Origin: Pampus argenteus
Taxonomy: Eukaryota; Chordata; Actinopteri; Scombriformes; Stromateidae
Direction: 5' to 3'
Length of the DNA stretch: 64,000 bases
Assembly: GCA_036937835.1 (NCBI GenBank)
Contig: CM072862.1
Coordinates: 14,644,501-14,708,500 of the forward strand
This document shows, one piece after another, positions 1 through 12,800 of this stretch. Position numbers and translations under genes: made by a program. How positions within the stretch are numbered: position 1 is the first letter of the stretch; every line of letters begins with the position of its first letter. The notes below the pieces were generated by a model. That model saw nothing but the letters and a program-made list of their open reading frames with translations. It was not told the DNA's origin and did no database searches.

Positions 1-249
1 CATGTGAAAGGTTTGACAGGTGGTTTACAAATTTTGTCAGAGAAGCACACATTCAGAGAAGAAGCATACAGAAAACTTTCCTAAATCACTGGCATGACTA
101 CCCAATCTCTCAAGGATTCAGTTACTTTAAATGTCTGAATCATGATATCTTGAAGGTATACAACGAAGGTACAGTGTGACTCGAGTGACATTAAAAACCC
201 TTTTTAAAATAACACCTTTGAGAGTGTACATATTTCTTTTGAAGAAAGA

Positions 250-1031
250 AAGAAGTTTTATTCTACAGTACATGCACACAATAGTCCAGTTTTCCCTTAA
301 TTATGTAAGGTGTTTACATGGTTTTTTAAACAGCTGATGCTTCATCAATGTTCTTGGTTCTACATTTATTGTGCATAAGTCAAATTAAAGTTCCTTCATA
401 AACAGAGATTCTTTGCAGTTTGTTTTCTTCCTGGGAGAAAGTGAAGCAGCAGAAACATTCTTACATTTTCTAGCAAACCTCAGGACGCTAAACTCATTAT
501 GTACTGTACAGTCTGATCTGCAGCATATGCTGCCTGTTTTAAAGAATAATTTAATGAACATGATAAATTATAAGATACTTACTAATGTGTTAATTAGGGA
601 ACTATATTGTCTCATACTGCAATATTTGGATTATTACTTGTGTTTATGCAAACACACACGTACAGAACAACAGGAATGCTTGCTTAGGCAGGATTTAAAA
701 AGCTGAACTCACCACCCTTCCTCCAGCTGTCTTTATGTCACTACTCTATGGGTAAGATCACTCCCTCTCTCTATCTGACCTAACAAATTATTCTTAATCA
801 CATGTATGAGTACTTGGTGTATACAACTCACATTTGTCAGTGTTTTTGTTTTAGTTAAAGTTATGTCACGGAAACTGACCTGCTGCGATACAACTGAATT
901 TACTGAATGTGTTATTTGATATGTGAACACACAGTGGAGCCTCTGATATGGGTGTTGACTTGATGGTTGTTGTTCTCTTCCTCAATGTTTGGCACTTTAT
1001 CCACGCCTTTACAATGTATCTTTGTCCACCT
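250..1031 (-). other. Probable 3' UTR of the RALY-like gene
   Basis: AT-rich sequence downstream of the TGA with no coding potential on either strand. AATAAA on the minus strand occurs at 370-365 and 262-257; either could end the transcript, giving a 3' UTR of about 0.65-0.8 kb. The extent is inferred. Confidence 0.4.
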
Positions 1032-1070
1032 TCATATTTCCTCTTCAGGGTCAGAGCTGTGATTGCTCAT
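1032..1070 (-). CDS. RALY-like exon F: 39-nt terminal coding exon with stop
   Basis: The acceptor follows a (TCTG)n pyrimidine tract and ends GTCACAG. The exon reads MSNHSSDPEEEI then TGA and joins exon E in phase 0. The short acidic end is in keeping with acidic hnRNP C-family tails. The 3' UTR continues towards position 1. Confidence 0.65.
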   Translation of the reverse strand: MSNHSSDPEEEI

Positions 1071-3972
1071 CTGTGACAGACAGACAGACAGACAGACCGA
1101 CCAGTGAGATAAAACAAAGAGACATTTCATTAAACTGTAAACCCCAGAATAACTAAAGTAAAATTAAACTTCCATGTCATCATGCAAGTATAAAATGATT
1201 TCACAGTAATGGAATCTCAATTGTTTCCAGAGGCCTCATAAGACTGAAACCTGAAGTTTTGTCTGCATTAATTTACATTCAACAGTTTTTGGTTTTTGTA
1301 TGATAAATTTAAATATTTTGACATACACAGGTTGGGTACCTCTGCTTAACACAAATTAATAAAAAGTGCTGCACAATTTTGGCTATTGTCAAGAATCTCA
1401 ATATTATTACATATTAACACTGGCATCATGCTTTAAAGACTGAAGAACAGAGCTGTCCCTTGCTGATGGACTTTTTACTCAAGAAAAGGTGTGTGCAGTC
1501 TTGATGTCCCTTACCGTGTGGTGTTCATCATCAGGCTCCCTCAGGTCAGGGCTCTCCCTGTGGATTCGATGGCGGGAGCTGGGTGGGGAGAGGGAGTGCT
1601 CTGGACTGCCGGCTGACAGAGCGTACAGTGAGCCAGATGGACTATCCTCTCTCAGGGGAGACCCTGCAACATGGAAGTGAACACGTGCAAACATAGAGTT
1701 CATATTAAAAAACGTTTAGTGTGAAGCATAGCTCTCCTTTTATTTGGGCATAAACATGAAGGAAATATGTGTTTACTCCAAGACAAAAACAGCTGTGTAT
1801 ATCCCACTGACTTCACATCAGAATGAAGGACATATGAGTAGATTTCGAGAGGGAGGCGAGAGACGGCAGAGCTAGATAGTGAGGGACAGGGGAATCAAGT
1901 AGAGCTGGAGATAAATTAATTTGTAGATGAGAGCTATCAATCACCCACAAGGTCATTCAAACAAGATGGGAAAACATACACATGAACACACACTTTCTTG
2001 CAGGTGTACAACTGCTAAACTGCAGTGAGTGAAAAAACATGCTCTTTTTAGCACACCCTCTTTGCATATTCGGGCTGATGTAATAATAATTGCTTCAAGG
2101 TTCAAGTTTAAAGTGCTTCCTTTATTTATTTTACAAGAAGATTTTAGTGTAGCAGCAACTAAAGATATAGTGTTCAGAGGAAGGTGGACTGTAGCAAATT
2201 AGTGATGTAAACTTTTAATTTGTGATTCAATTAGGAATACAGTAAAACTGGTTTCCTTCATAAAGAATAAGAAAGCTTTGTCCTGTTCACTCCTTGGGTT
2301 GTTGCTCGTTGGCAGGCGCAGTGACTGTATAGTGTTCAAATGTCCAAAAGAGGGCAGCAACAGCATATCACCATGTATGCTGCTGTTCTGCTGTTGTTCT
2401 GATATTCGTTAGCTTCTTCAAACACACTGTTTGTTCAGCATGATCCATAATTTTCACAACCATAAGTACCCCACCCACCAGTGCAATTGATATCACCCTT
2501 AATTCAACTTTAAAAAATTCCTGATTGGAGGTTGATTGATTTGTCAGGTGAAATAGGAGTAGTCCTAGTTGTGCAGGGCATTTCATCCCCCAGTTTCCCT
2601 GCGGCACAGATCCTGAATCATTTTGATTGGGGTTGTGACTGGTGGAGCTAATCACGCAGAAAATCTGAAAGTGGCGTATTGCTGGAGTCTGCCTTGAAAT
2701 GTTTTTTGATGTAAAAATAGATTATCTATCATTCGATCTCACAACTACCTGCCTCCACTGTCTTTCTGAATCAGTGTCTCACCTTTGTGGTCATTCCTCT
2801 GTGTGTCCATCCTGTCAAGACTGTCAAGCAGCCCATCGATCTGTGTCTTTATCAGAGTCAGCTCCTTTTTAATCACCTGCAACTCCTCCATGCCCACTGC
2901 AGGAACAGAAAGAGTGAGGAAAGTGAGAATATATGGGACATTTGGAAATTACAAATCCTGAAAATATGTTTAAATGTACCAGCAAATGTGCACTAAAACA
3001 ACATATATAGCCACTATTGGGTGTGCAATGACAAATGCATCATATGACGAAATGCAGCATACAAAGTAAGCCATTTGGGTATTTTGTATTAAAAAACATA
3101 CTATTCTTCTTTGATGCAACACTTCTTTGCGATTTATAAAAATGTACATATTTTTTCTTTTTTTTTTTTTTACAAAACAGTCTTAAGCAGCTTAAGTTGA
3201 GTTAAATTTGAATTGAATTGGAGCCCATTCATGTCACTCACACTTGGTTGTGGTTGAACTAGTGGAGTGGGCTCTGGAGCTTTTGGAGTGGGTTCTGTCT
3301 CGGCTGCGTCTGCGCTTGGCGGAATAGGAGGAGGAGCGAGATCGTTTGGCCAGACTGGATCCCAGGGGCAGAGGAGACAGGGATGCCGGCACACGCTGAT
3401 AGTCGTACACCCTACAAATACATTAGATATAATTTTAAAACAACTCATTTTTAACTGTGTTCATGCAGCAAGTTGTGATTTACTGAGTTTGTGGGAAGGT
3501 GCTCTGTGGTTTTTATTTTTTTCCTGAAATTATGATAAAAAGAAGCCTGCTCACAAGCATGAGAGTCTTATGCATTAGGATGGGGTTTGTAAACAATGTA
3601 GCCTAACGAGCCATATAATACTGCTGAATATGACTAAACCGTGGATACAGATTAACATCAGAGAGGATGATTATTCTGAGGTGTGATTATGTGAGATGTT
3701 GACCACAGTCTCTGTTCCTTGTGAGGAAGTAAATTAACAATAAATCCTTTAAAGCCACTGTTTAAACCTTCATCTAGATAGTACACTGATACTGTGCACA
3801 GTACTTGGGCTGGGATTCAAACCTTAATCCTTTTTTGGCACCGACCAAAGCAGAGTATATGAAAAATGAGTACTGTAGAAAAATGTGTTTATATTCTTAA
3901 ATTAAGGTAAAGAGAAAAACATAGTTTTAGTATCAGGGCTGAAACTCTGGTATCGTATTTACACTTGTACGG

Positions 3973-4011
<39 letters not shown>

Positions 4012-5414
4012 CTACAGAAAAGATATGACGGTGAAGAAAAACAGCAGTTCAATCATCTCATACATAAATATGGATATTTATATTCTATGTTCCTTTGTCT
4101 TTTACTTTCCATCTCTGATTCACTCCCTCGCTCGCTCTGGCGTTGCCTCCTCCCTGTGGACAGCTCCATGTCTCTATCTGTCACTGAATGTAATTGGTTC
4201 TGTCAGGGCCAATCAATAGCTCCCCGCCAGGCTAGTAGTCCTGGTGACAGGGGGTGTATCACAGTCAAACTCTGTAGTGGTTACAGAAATAATACTGTGT
4301 GTGTGGTGTGCATGTGTGTTTGTGCTAATGTTTTAATAGAAATAGATGTTGTGATTGAAAAAGAGACTCATTTGATCTCAACACTCACTGACCCAGTGAC
4401 CGGGGGAAACGCAGACAAATGATAACAACTAACCAATCACCTATGAGCAACGCTGCAGGAACAAGGGTTTGTGTCAGACGTGAATGATCTTCATACTGAA
4501 ATAAATTTGGCTTTCTTTGTTCATTTTTTATATAAACAGTAGCAAATTGTGATCCCAAGTGAACAGTTCAGAATATTTTCTGAAGCATTATGATGATATG
4601 TGGGAACAGCAATCCGTCTTATCTGGATCTAAACACAATCTGGATATATCAGGATAGAAGACAGTCTGAGCACAGTGCAAATAGTTTCAGCTGACTGCAT
4701 ATCACAAGTCAACAACTTGGAGGGAGGCTGTCAGCTGCAAGGACTTGGAGTTGTAGAGAAATGTAGATTTACTGAATGAGCTGTTAGCCAGTCAATCAGA
4801 TTAAACTTGGCTTCCTAAAAAGTTATTTTTTATTGTTTCCTGCACATACTGTGTTAATAGCACTGTGCGAGCACACCTCTCACAATTTCACATAAGGATG
4901 AAGTGTATTAGACCACCATAAGTGTGAGAGATTAGAGGCTTTGAGCATTGACCATGTGGGGAGACACAGAGACCAAAGACTTATGGGAGTTTAAAGTCCT
5001 TTAGAGCAGTTTGCAGGGGCAGAAAGACAATATGTTGTTACACCGGCTTTGAAGTGTCATCTTAGAGAATGGAAGCTCAGACAATGAGAGACTGTAGACG
5101 AGTGAGGATTACAGAAAGGTGTGCAGGTGTGTGTGAGAGAGTGTGTTTGTCTCTATGGATTAGACTCCACATGGAAAGCAGCTTTGTCAACTCGAGCTGT
5201 TATCTTTGTGTTGAAAGACGCTTTTCTTTCATATTTGCGCAAAGACAGCAGACAATAACATTCAGTCATTCATTTCCCTCTTTCCCACATAATGTGAGGG
5301 AATATATATATATTATTATCTTAATTGTTGGTTGTTCTTTTTATTTCATTGTGTTGTATTTGTGTTATGCTGCTGTTACACTCTAATTTCCCAGTTTTTG
5401 GGATTAATAAAGTA

Positions 5415-5461
<47 letters not shown>

Positions 5462-5733
5462 ATATATTTATTAATTAAATGATATATAATACACACTTGC
5501 ATGCACGCACAGCTGTCAGTAGTGCTAGCCAACAGCATGGGGAATAATCACACACTGTGTTAAAAACAAATTGAAAATCAGCGGTGAGTGTTCCCCACTG
5601 AGCAAAAACAGAAAAATGCAGAGCAAGGCAAACCAAATGAAAAAAACAAAACAAAAACAAAGATGACAGTTAATACTCAGAACAACCATATGTGCGAAAA
5701 AGTCGATGGAATGAATGAGGTGCATAAGGAGCA

Positions 5734-5772
<39 letters not shown>

Positions 5773-8700
5773 TGCGTGTTTATGAGCGAGGTCTGAGGGA
5801 AGTAGAAAAGCCTGAGCAATATGAGTGGAGGACCAAACCAATCTAGAGCCACTCTACCTCATCTATCTAACCACTGCACATGACTGTAACATGGAAACAC
5901 ACAGTAAACTAACTGCTGAGTTGATGAATAAGAACAAACAACATGCTCAATCTGTGTGTTTATATTAGGAATTATATAACTAAAAATATATTGGTTGTGA
6001 ACCTGTTCTATAAGATAGTAGGAACTGCAGTTTACATTTACCGTACATTTATATTCTGGGACTCTAATGAGATGTCTTTGCATGATGTACAATTTAAAAA
6101 AAAAATATTAAAGAATGTATCATTTACATTGGCATAGAATATGTAGAGCGAGCGTAGAAACAAAATAACATGCTTGTGTGCCCGGCTGGAGGGGTCACTG
6201 AATGTTTTGATGACTGAATCATACTCAATGCTATAGCCTTCACAGTCACCAGCAGATCTCAACCCAACTGAACACTGTGGCTGATATGATGTTAGACAGT
6301 TCTCTCAACCACTATTATTATCAAACACCAAATGAGGGAATATCTTTGTTTTTTTTCCTGTCATACGTCTGTATGTTATGGCCATTTAGGACTATATCAT
6401 GCAAGAAAAGCATCATGTATTGCCTCTGAAATTGTAGGAGACCTCCTTACCTTTGGAGGGATGTAGCTTATGCAAATTATATAACTCAGTCTGAGCTAAG
6501 AGAGCTGAAATTTAGTTTGAGTGAAAATGTCTTTGATCTTCTCTCAAATGGGACCACTCAGCAGAAACGATCTGGGCGTGCGCAAGTGTGTAACTGCATG
6601 TATATACATACATGGAAATATGAATTTTAGAGTGTGTGTGTGCATTTGTGTGTGTGTGGCGAGTGAGCTCATGGCTGTTGAGCAGTATCAGGCAATGCTG
6701 TAAGCAAAGGCAGGATGACTGACAGCTGTGTGTCAGACATTGACAGAGTAGAGACTACGAGACGCAACAGGAATGAAGAATCCGCTTTAGCCACTTCTTT
6801 TATCTTCCTGTGACGCATAGACAAGCAGACAGATGCGTGAGCTGCCGTGTGTAGCTTTCTGATAGTACCTGTCATAGTAGTCCTCGTGATAGCTGTCATA
6901 ATCCAGGTCGAACTCAGATCTGCAGGAGAGGAGACAGAACGGATGGTTAGTAAAATATTTGTGAAAACTACATGATGCATTCTTACTGAGAGCACTGATT
7001 TTTCACTTTGAACTTGCTTAGCATGTTGGTGTGTAAATGTGTGCGAGTTGCTACAGAGCTATAGCTGCACAATCCCTTCATCTGGAAAGAATACAGTGTT
7101 CACAATCTCCAGCCAGCTGTAAAAAGACATTGGATTTGTTCTGCTGCAGGGTGGAAAATCCATAGAAATTGCCTTGTTCTCTCACCACCCAGTGACCACA
7201 CCTCCACGTGTGAGCTGAGCGAGGGAAGCTATGGGGCATGTGTGTGAGTATGAGAGAATCAGAGACAGGTGAGCGATGTGACAGGGATGAACATATATGG
7301 ATTGGTAGCTGGCATGTACCTGCACAACAGTGGAGGAGAGAAAAGTAACACTAAGCCAGAGTGAGATCACATTCTGGTTTATCAGACTTTAGCATTCCTC
7401 CTTAATCCCTCCATGTCACTCATCCTCCCTCCGTGTCTCACTCGCTGACTCATTCTCTCCATTAGTCTTTCTTTCACTGTGTCCGTATTCTTTATTCGTT
7501 TATACTGACTCACTCTCTCCATTTCTCTCTATCAGTTAAATTCTTCTATTCATTTTATTGCAGCTGTAATTGCAAAACAAAGATCTATTTAGATTAAAAA
7601 AGTAAGCACATATATTGTAAAACAAAAAAGGAGATTCCTCTTTAATTATAACACTATCACTGCGTATTTCTTCTTCAGTGTATGAGTTAAGGCATCAGCG
7701 TGCTTTAAACAAGGTGTTTGTTGGAAAGCATCGAGCATCACATCACGTCCTTTGAGTGCGACTTGTACAAAACAGATATAAAAACTTTTAGCTTTTTAGT
7801 CTGAACAGAGTGCGGGACTATAAGTGTGCAGGAATCTCCTTTCATAATTCTTTTTCCTAACCTGTTTTAAGCAAATATGAAAAAAACCTTCATCAATAGA
7901 TAATGAAAGATGATTGAGTAGGGATTAACAGGCTTCAGACATATTTTAGAGTGACTTGGTAACACATATTCATATCCAAGTAACAGCACATGTTCAGATA
8001 ATATACTTCTAAAAATATTGCTTTGCTTTATAGTTTTCAGGACAACATATTTTAGGAAACTAAAACACACGCAGTCCTTACTATCTGTCGCTCAGAGACA
8101 GTGATTCTCCAGGTTGTTTTCATGCAACTCATCTCAAAGATGAGATGTGTTTTTGTATGTCAGGATAAACAACAGGGGACTAGACTGAGTACTTCTCCAC
8201 AGTCAGAAGTAAATTGCTGTCATACGTAATACATATTTAGACAAACACAATAGACACAAGATAGTAAGAAAGGAAAACATCTCAAACTCTGCATGTGTTA
8301 GTGCAGATCTGAAGTGCCAACTTATTTCAGAGTGGACTTAAGTCACATCTCCTCCAGCATTATTCTCACAGACGCTCTTCCATCACATACCAATTGGTTT
8401 TCAGAGCTCAGGAGACAGGGAGCCACAAAATAATTGATAACAAGTGCTCAGGTCTGAGCTTCAAACTCATGCCAAAAAAGCAAAGTATAATTTGAACGCA
8501 ATTTAAAGAATGCCGTCTGTTATCCCGTTTGAAATGGAGAAGGTCCACATGTTGTTTCAGCTGATTTTGTCAAACCAGTTGAAACATCTTGAATTTTCTG
8601 CACTTGAGGAAACAAAAGTGAGGAAGTGAAGGACACACAACAGGCCTCAACTGAGCTCGACTTTCCTCTCTCTGAGTGAATTCAGCCAGAAGTGAGATAG

Positions 8701-9463
8701 AAAATAACAGCTATTCACAAATCTCTCTGCTTGTTTCTTTTACGATGGTGTTCACTGGTTTACTTTACCGTTTTGTCTTGTCTGTTATTAATTTTTACTT
8801 TCTGTTTTTTCTCATCTATTCATAGGTGGTCATTTATCTTCTTTATCCATCACTTTCACACTTTATTTTGACTAGTGCAGTACGTATTAAAAATATGCCT
8901 GTTTGGTAGGCAGATTGCTTGACCTCCAGTATTGCTGCTTGCAGCTTTCTTGAGAACTGCTCTTTCAAACAGCTTCCTACTGTGGGTCTTCGGCAATACA
9001 CCTTCCAAGTGTGAAGTCGATCAGATGAACGGTAGAACGACAGAGACACCTTATATTTTCGTTAGATATAAAATGATTACAATACATGCAATTATTTTTT
9101 ATATTTCAGGAATATCGTCATTACACAACACTGATTAATGCTTAATTAGTGCTTAACAGTGTCTTGGATTGTATACTACCAGTAACTAATGTACATTATT
9201 TTGAACGATTATGCAGAATTCAATACAACAATTGTCATATGCGAATAATGCCATTGCTATTAAGCACTTAATGTTAAATAATAAATACTGGGTAATTCAT
9301 TGCTCACTTGATGATGGTCAGGTCATTAACATATGTCACCATGGTGCAATAGTGATATAAACAGGTATTTTCAAGTGATTTAGTGAAAATAAATTTGTGA
9401 CAGGTGAGCACAGCCTATTAAGACTGTAATTACCTCCAAAGCAAGCAGCCAAGTGCCTGGGTC

Positions 9464-9513
<50 letters not shown>

Positions 9514-9807
9514 CGCGAGAGAGAGAGAGATGGACGCAGGGTCACTAAAGGCTAATTAATTTCTTTTCATAATTTCTCAAGTGCCAAAGCAATCCATTAG
9601 ACATGGCTGGCTATAAATCATCTCCGCCTCAGCGTGTGTGTGTGTATGTGTGCATTAGGCAAAGGAATTGTTTTTGTGAACAAAGCATCACATAAATTTC
9701 CACCAACATGCACACCCACCAAAGACAGAACATCAGAAAATCATCACAGCAGTTTCACAGCAGCTTAATCTATGAAAGAACCTCTACGTTCTGTGTTTCT
9801 GCATATA

Positions 9808-9840
<33 letters not shown>

Positions 9841-12800
9841 CAGAGAGAGAGAAAGAGATGAAATATTAAAGATGCAGTGCAATTGGCTTAGAGCCTTGAC
9901 AGATGCAATTTAAATCTTACTGACAATGAATCAAAGTGACGTTTTCTGCAAGATTCTTGTTTTCTTGATTATAGTGACATCCCCGGTGATAAACAATCAC
10001 CACTAATACCATTTGTCCCGCACATCTTTACAATTAATTCACAATTTTGTCACTACTTCTTTGTGTAGTTATCAGACTGGGCAGTTGAAATAGTATATTC
10101 TGTAAATTAATACAATATACAAAAATTATGGTACCATACAACTAACGTCCAGACTTTCAGATGGTGCCTGAAAGCAACCAGGACTACAGAGATGGTAAAA
10201 ATGTATACACATGCCAAAGACATTTTATAACTGTTTAGTTATAGTTAGTTATAGTTTAGTTATAGTACATTGTTGATGTCGAATTAATTCTGACTTTTTA
10301 GTGTAATGCACACATTGCTGTGCTCAGATTGTGTGAGAACCACAGCTTGCAATGAGTGTCTAAATACTAAAATCCTCTTTTTAATGTACACAATTTTTTT
10401 ATGTGCAAATTGTGTAATAATGAGACTAAATCGATCCAAACCTTGCTGACTACCATCTCTTCTGAATTTCTCCACACACATTAAAAACTTGTTCAGTCAC
10501 ACTTTTTTCCTGTTGAGAAATAATTCTAGGATAAGACATAGTATTCTCTCCTTTAAAGTGCTGAGAAATGAATCACGTTTCTGTGTCTTCACACCAGGAT
10601 TACTGTAATTCTTTATATGCTTGCCTCAGCCAAGGAGCTGCAGCTCACCTTCAGCTGGTTCAAAACACTGCAGCTTGTCTCTTCTAACAAAGACAAAGCA
10701 CAGGGAGAAGATTACTCCAGCGCTGGCTCCTCTCCATTAGCTATCAGTGGAGTTAAGAATTAAATATAAACTCTTGTAATTACCTTTCAAGTGCAGGGCA
10801 AAGATTTTTGAGTTGTTTTGACTTGTGTCTAAGTACAGAAAGCAACGTCAGGGAGACTAGTAGCAATACTTAATATACAATATCGTCCAATTCATTTGAA
10901 CATTTTTTTTAAAAAACATCTCAGACTCATTTATGTTCCTTCTCCTTATATTTCCTTTCTTCTTTATATTATTCCTGAAATTAAATCTAATTTGTTGTAT
11001 TCTGTTGCATCTGTTACAATGCTGCCTGTATGTCTTTGTGCTTTACGGTTTTTTCATATGAAAAGTACAATATAAATAAATCTTATTTACTTAAGCTCCC
11101 CTTTCTGCTGCCTTTGTGGGTCTATATAGACATATGAGCTAAAATAAAGTGTAAACTTGATTAACTGCACCCTAAGCAAGCAGTTCATTATGTTTTATGT
11201 TTATAGAAGCCATCCAGATGAAGGTCTAGTGCAAAGTTCAGTAGTGTGCAGAAAGCTTTTTCCTTTCTTTATGCAACAGACATAACCTAAAAGCAACAGA
11301 AAGTGGTAAAGAGATGTTGATGGGTTGGAAATCAGGACTGAGCAAGCTGGCAGTTATGTGCTTTCCCATTTTCCCTCTGGGTTTCATTACCCCTAAAAGT
11401 CCTAGCAGTGGGTTTCAGAGCTCTGTATCTTTTGCAATGGAAAGAGAAATGTCAAAAGAGGTTTTTACATTGTGTAAGTCAAAGCCCCAGAACAGACTGC
11501 TAGACAGACTAAATAGAGTCGATAATTTTTCAGACATGGTCAGTTCACACTGGCCTTGACAATCTTTTGCAATTTCATTAAAAATGTGAGTGTAAAGTGT
11601 TGAAGGAAGCTCAGAGTTACTCTTTGCCAGAGCTTCCTTGTTTCACTGCTGCAGTTGCACAGGCTTTCTTAGCTACCTGTTACCTGCATACATACTACCT
11701 GCCTGCCTGTGATGGACTGCCTGGATGATGATTCTTGTATGTTTGCCTGATCCAATCTGCCTATCTGTTAACAACTATAATCATGCTAGACCTCTCTTTG
11801 TTACTTCAACAGTTACAGAAGCAGCTCCAGTATGAAGAAGCTAAGTTTTCATTATTTATCAATTATCAACATTTTTAGATTTTTTATGGCTTACAAACAG
11901 AAACTGTACACAAGCTATAAATTCAGATCAAGATTTGAATTGATGATGTTATACCATTTTCAAATGTTTGTTCATTGAAAATGCCTGTCGTCAGTGTTAT
12001 CAAATGACTTTTATTTGAATTTAAACAGCTGTCAGTATATACATAACTTCAGTATATAATATGAGCCTATGATAATTACTTCAGATATTGATTAAAATGT
12101 TAACTGAACCAAGTTTAATCTGTTGACTAAACTGCAGTATGTTTTTTCAATCAACACACAATGTACAGTATAGTCAGTGCACACCCACAAGCCAATCAGA
12201 AACCAGTATGTTCCTCTGGCTTATCTACACTGGGACTTGAAAACTCCTGCAGCTAAAAAAAACCACAGTGTGTTCATGAGTAACATGGTCCCCCACCAGA
12301 GTCTTAGTGAAATTTAAGCAGAATAATCAAGAGAGCACATATTGGAAAACAACCCACACCCACACAGAGAGGCTGACAACAGCATGCAGTCACGAAGAAA
12401 TTAGATTAGTGTGTGTAATGTACAGAGGGATTTCTTTCTTCATGTCCCACAAAAAAAATTAAAAACTAAATTTATGGATTGACAATTAGGAGAGGGAAAG
12501 CGAAGAAAGACAGAGAGCACAGGATGTTAAGGGTGAGTATGATCAAGACGAGAGCAGAGAGGCTTTGATGGGGGTGGGGGGTGAAGGGAGTGCTGGCAGC
12601 TTGTTTCTCCCTCTCAGACAGTCTCTAAGGATAGGCTGAGCTAATCTTCTCCCTCTTTCCCTTTCATTTAATCACTGTCGCCGTTTTTCTTTATCTCCAT
12701 TTCACTCACATTCACAATTTTTTGCTCTGTCCTTGTTTTTTTTCTAAAATACAGTGATGCTTTATATATACCTATTTACATCTACACCTAAAAAATGTGT

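Larger units (their letters stand above)
3412..6868 (-). other. Intron of the RALY-like gene, repeat-bearing
   Basis: 3.5 kb intron. It contains a degenerate dispersed repeat ending in a 29-A run (3808-4007), an RTE/Rex-like tail with (ATCT)n (5385-5463) and a (TG)n tract (5738-5779). No exon was recognised on either strand. Confidence 0.6.

Noticed and set aside
9600..9850. Several short TG and GA runs suggesting a regulatory cluster
   Set aside because: Ordinary microsatellite debris, no further pattern.
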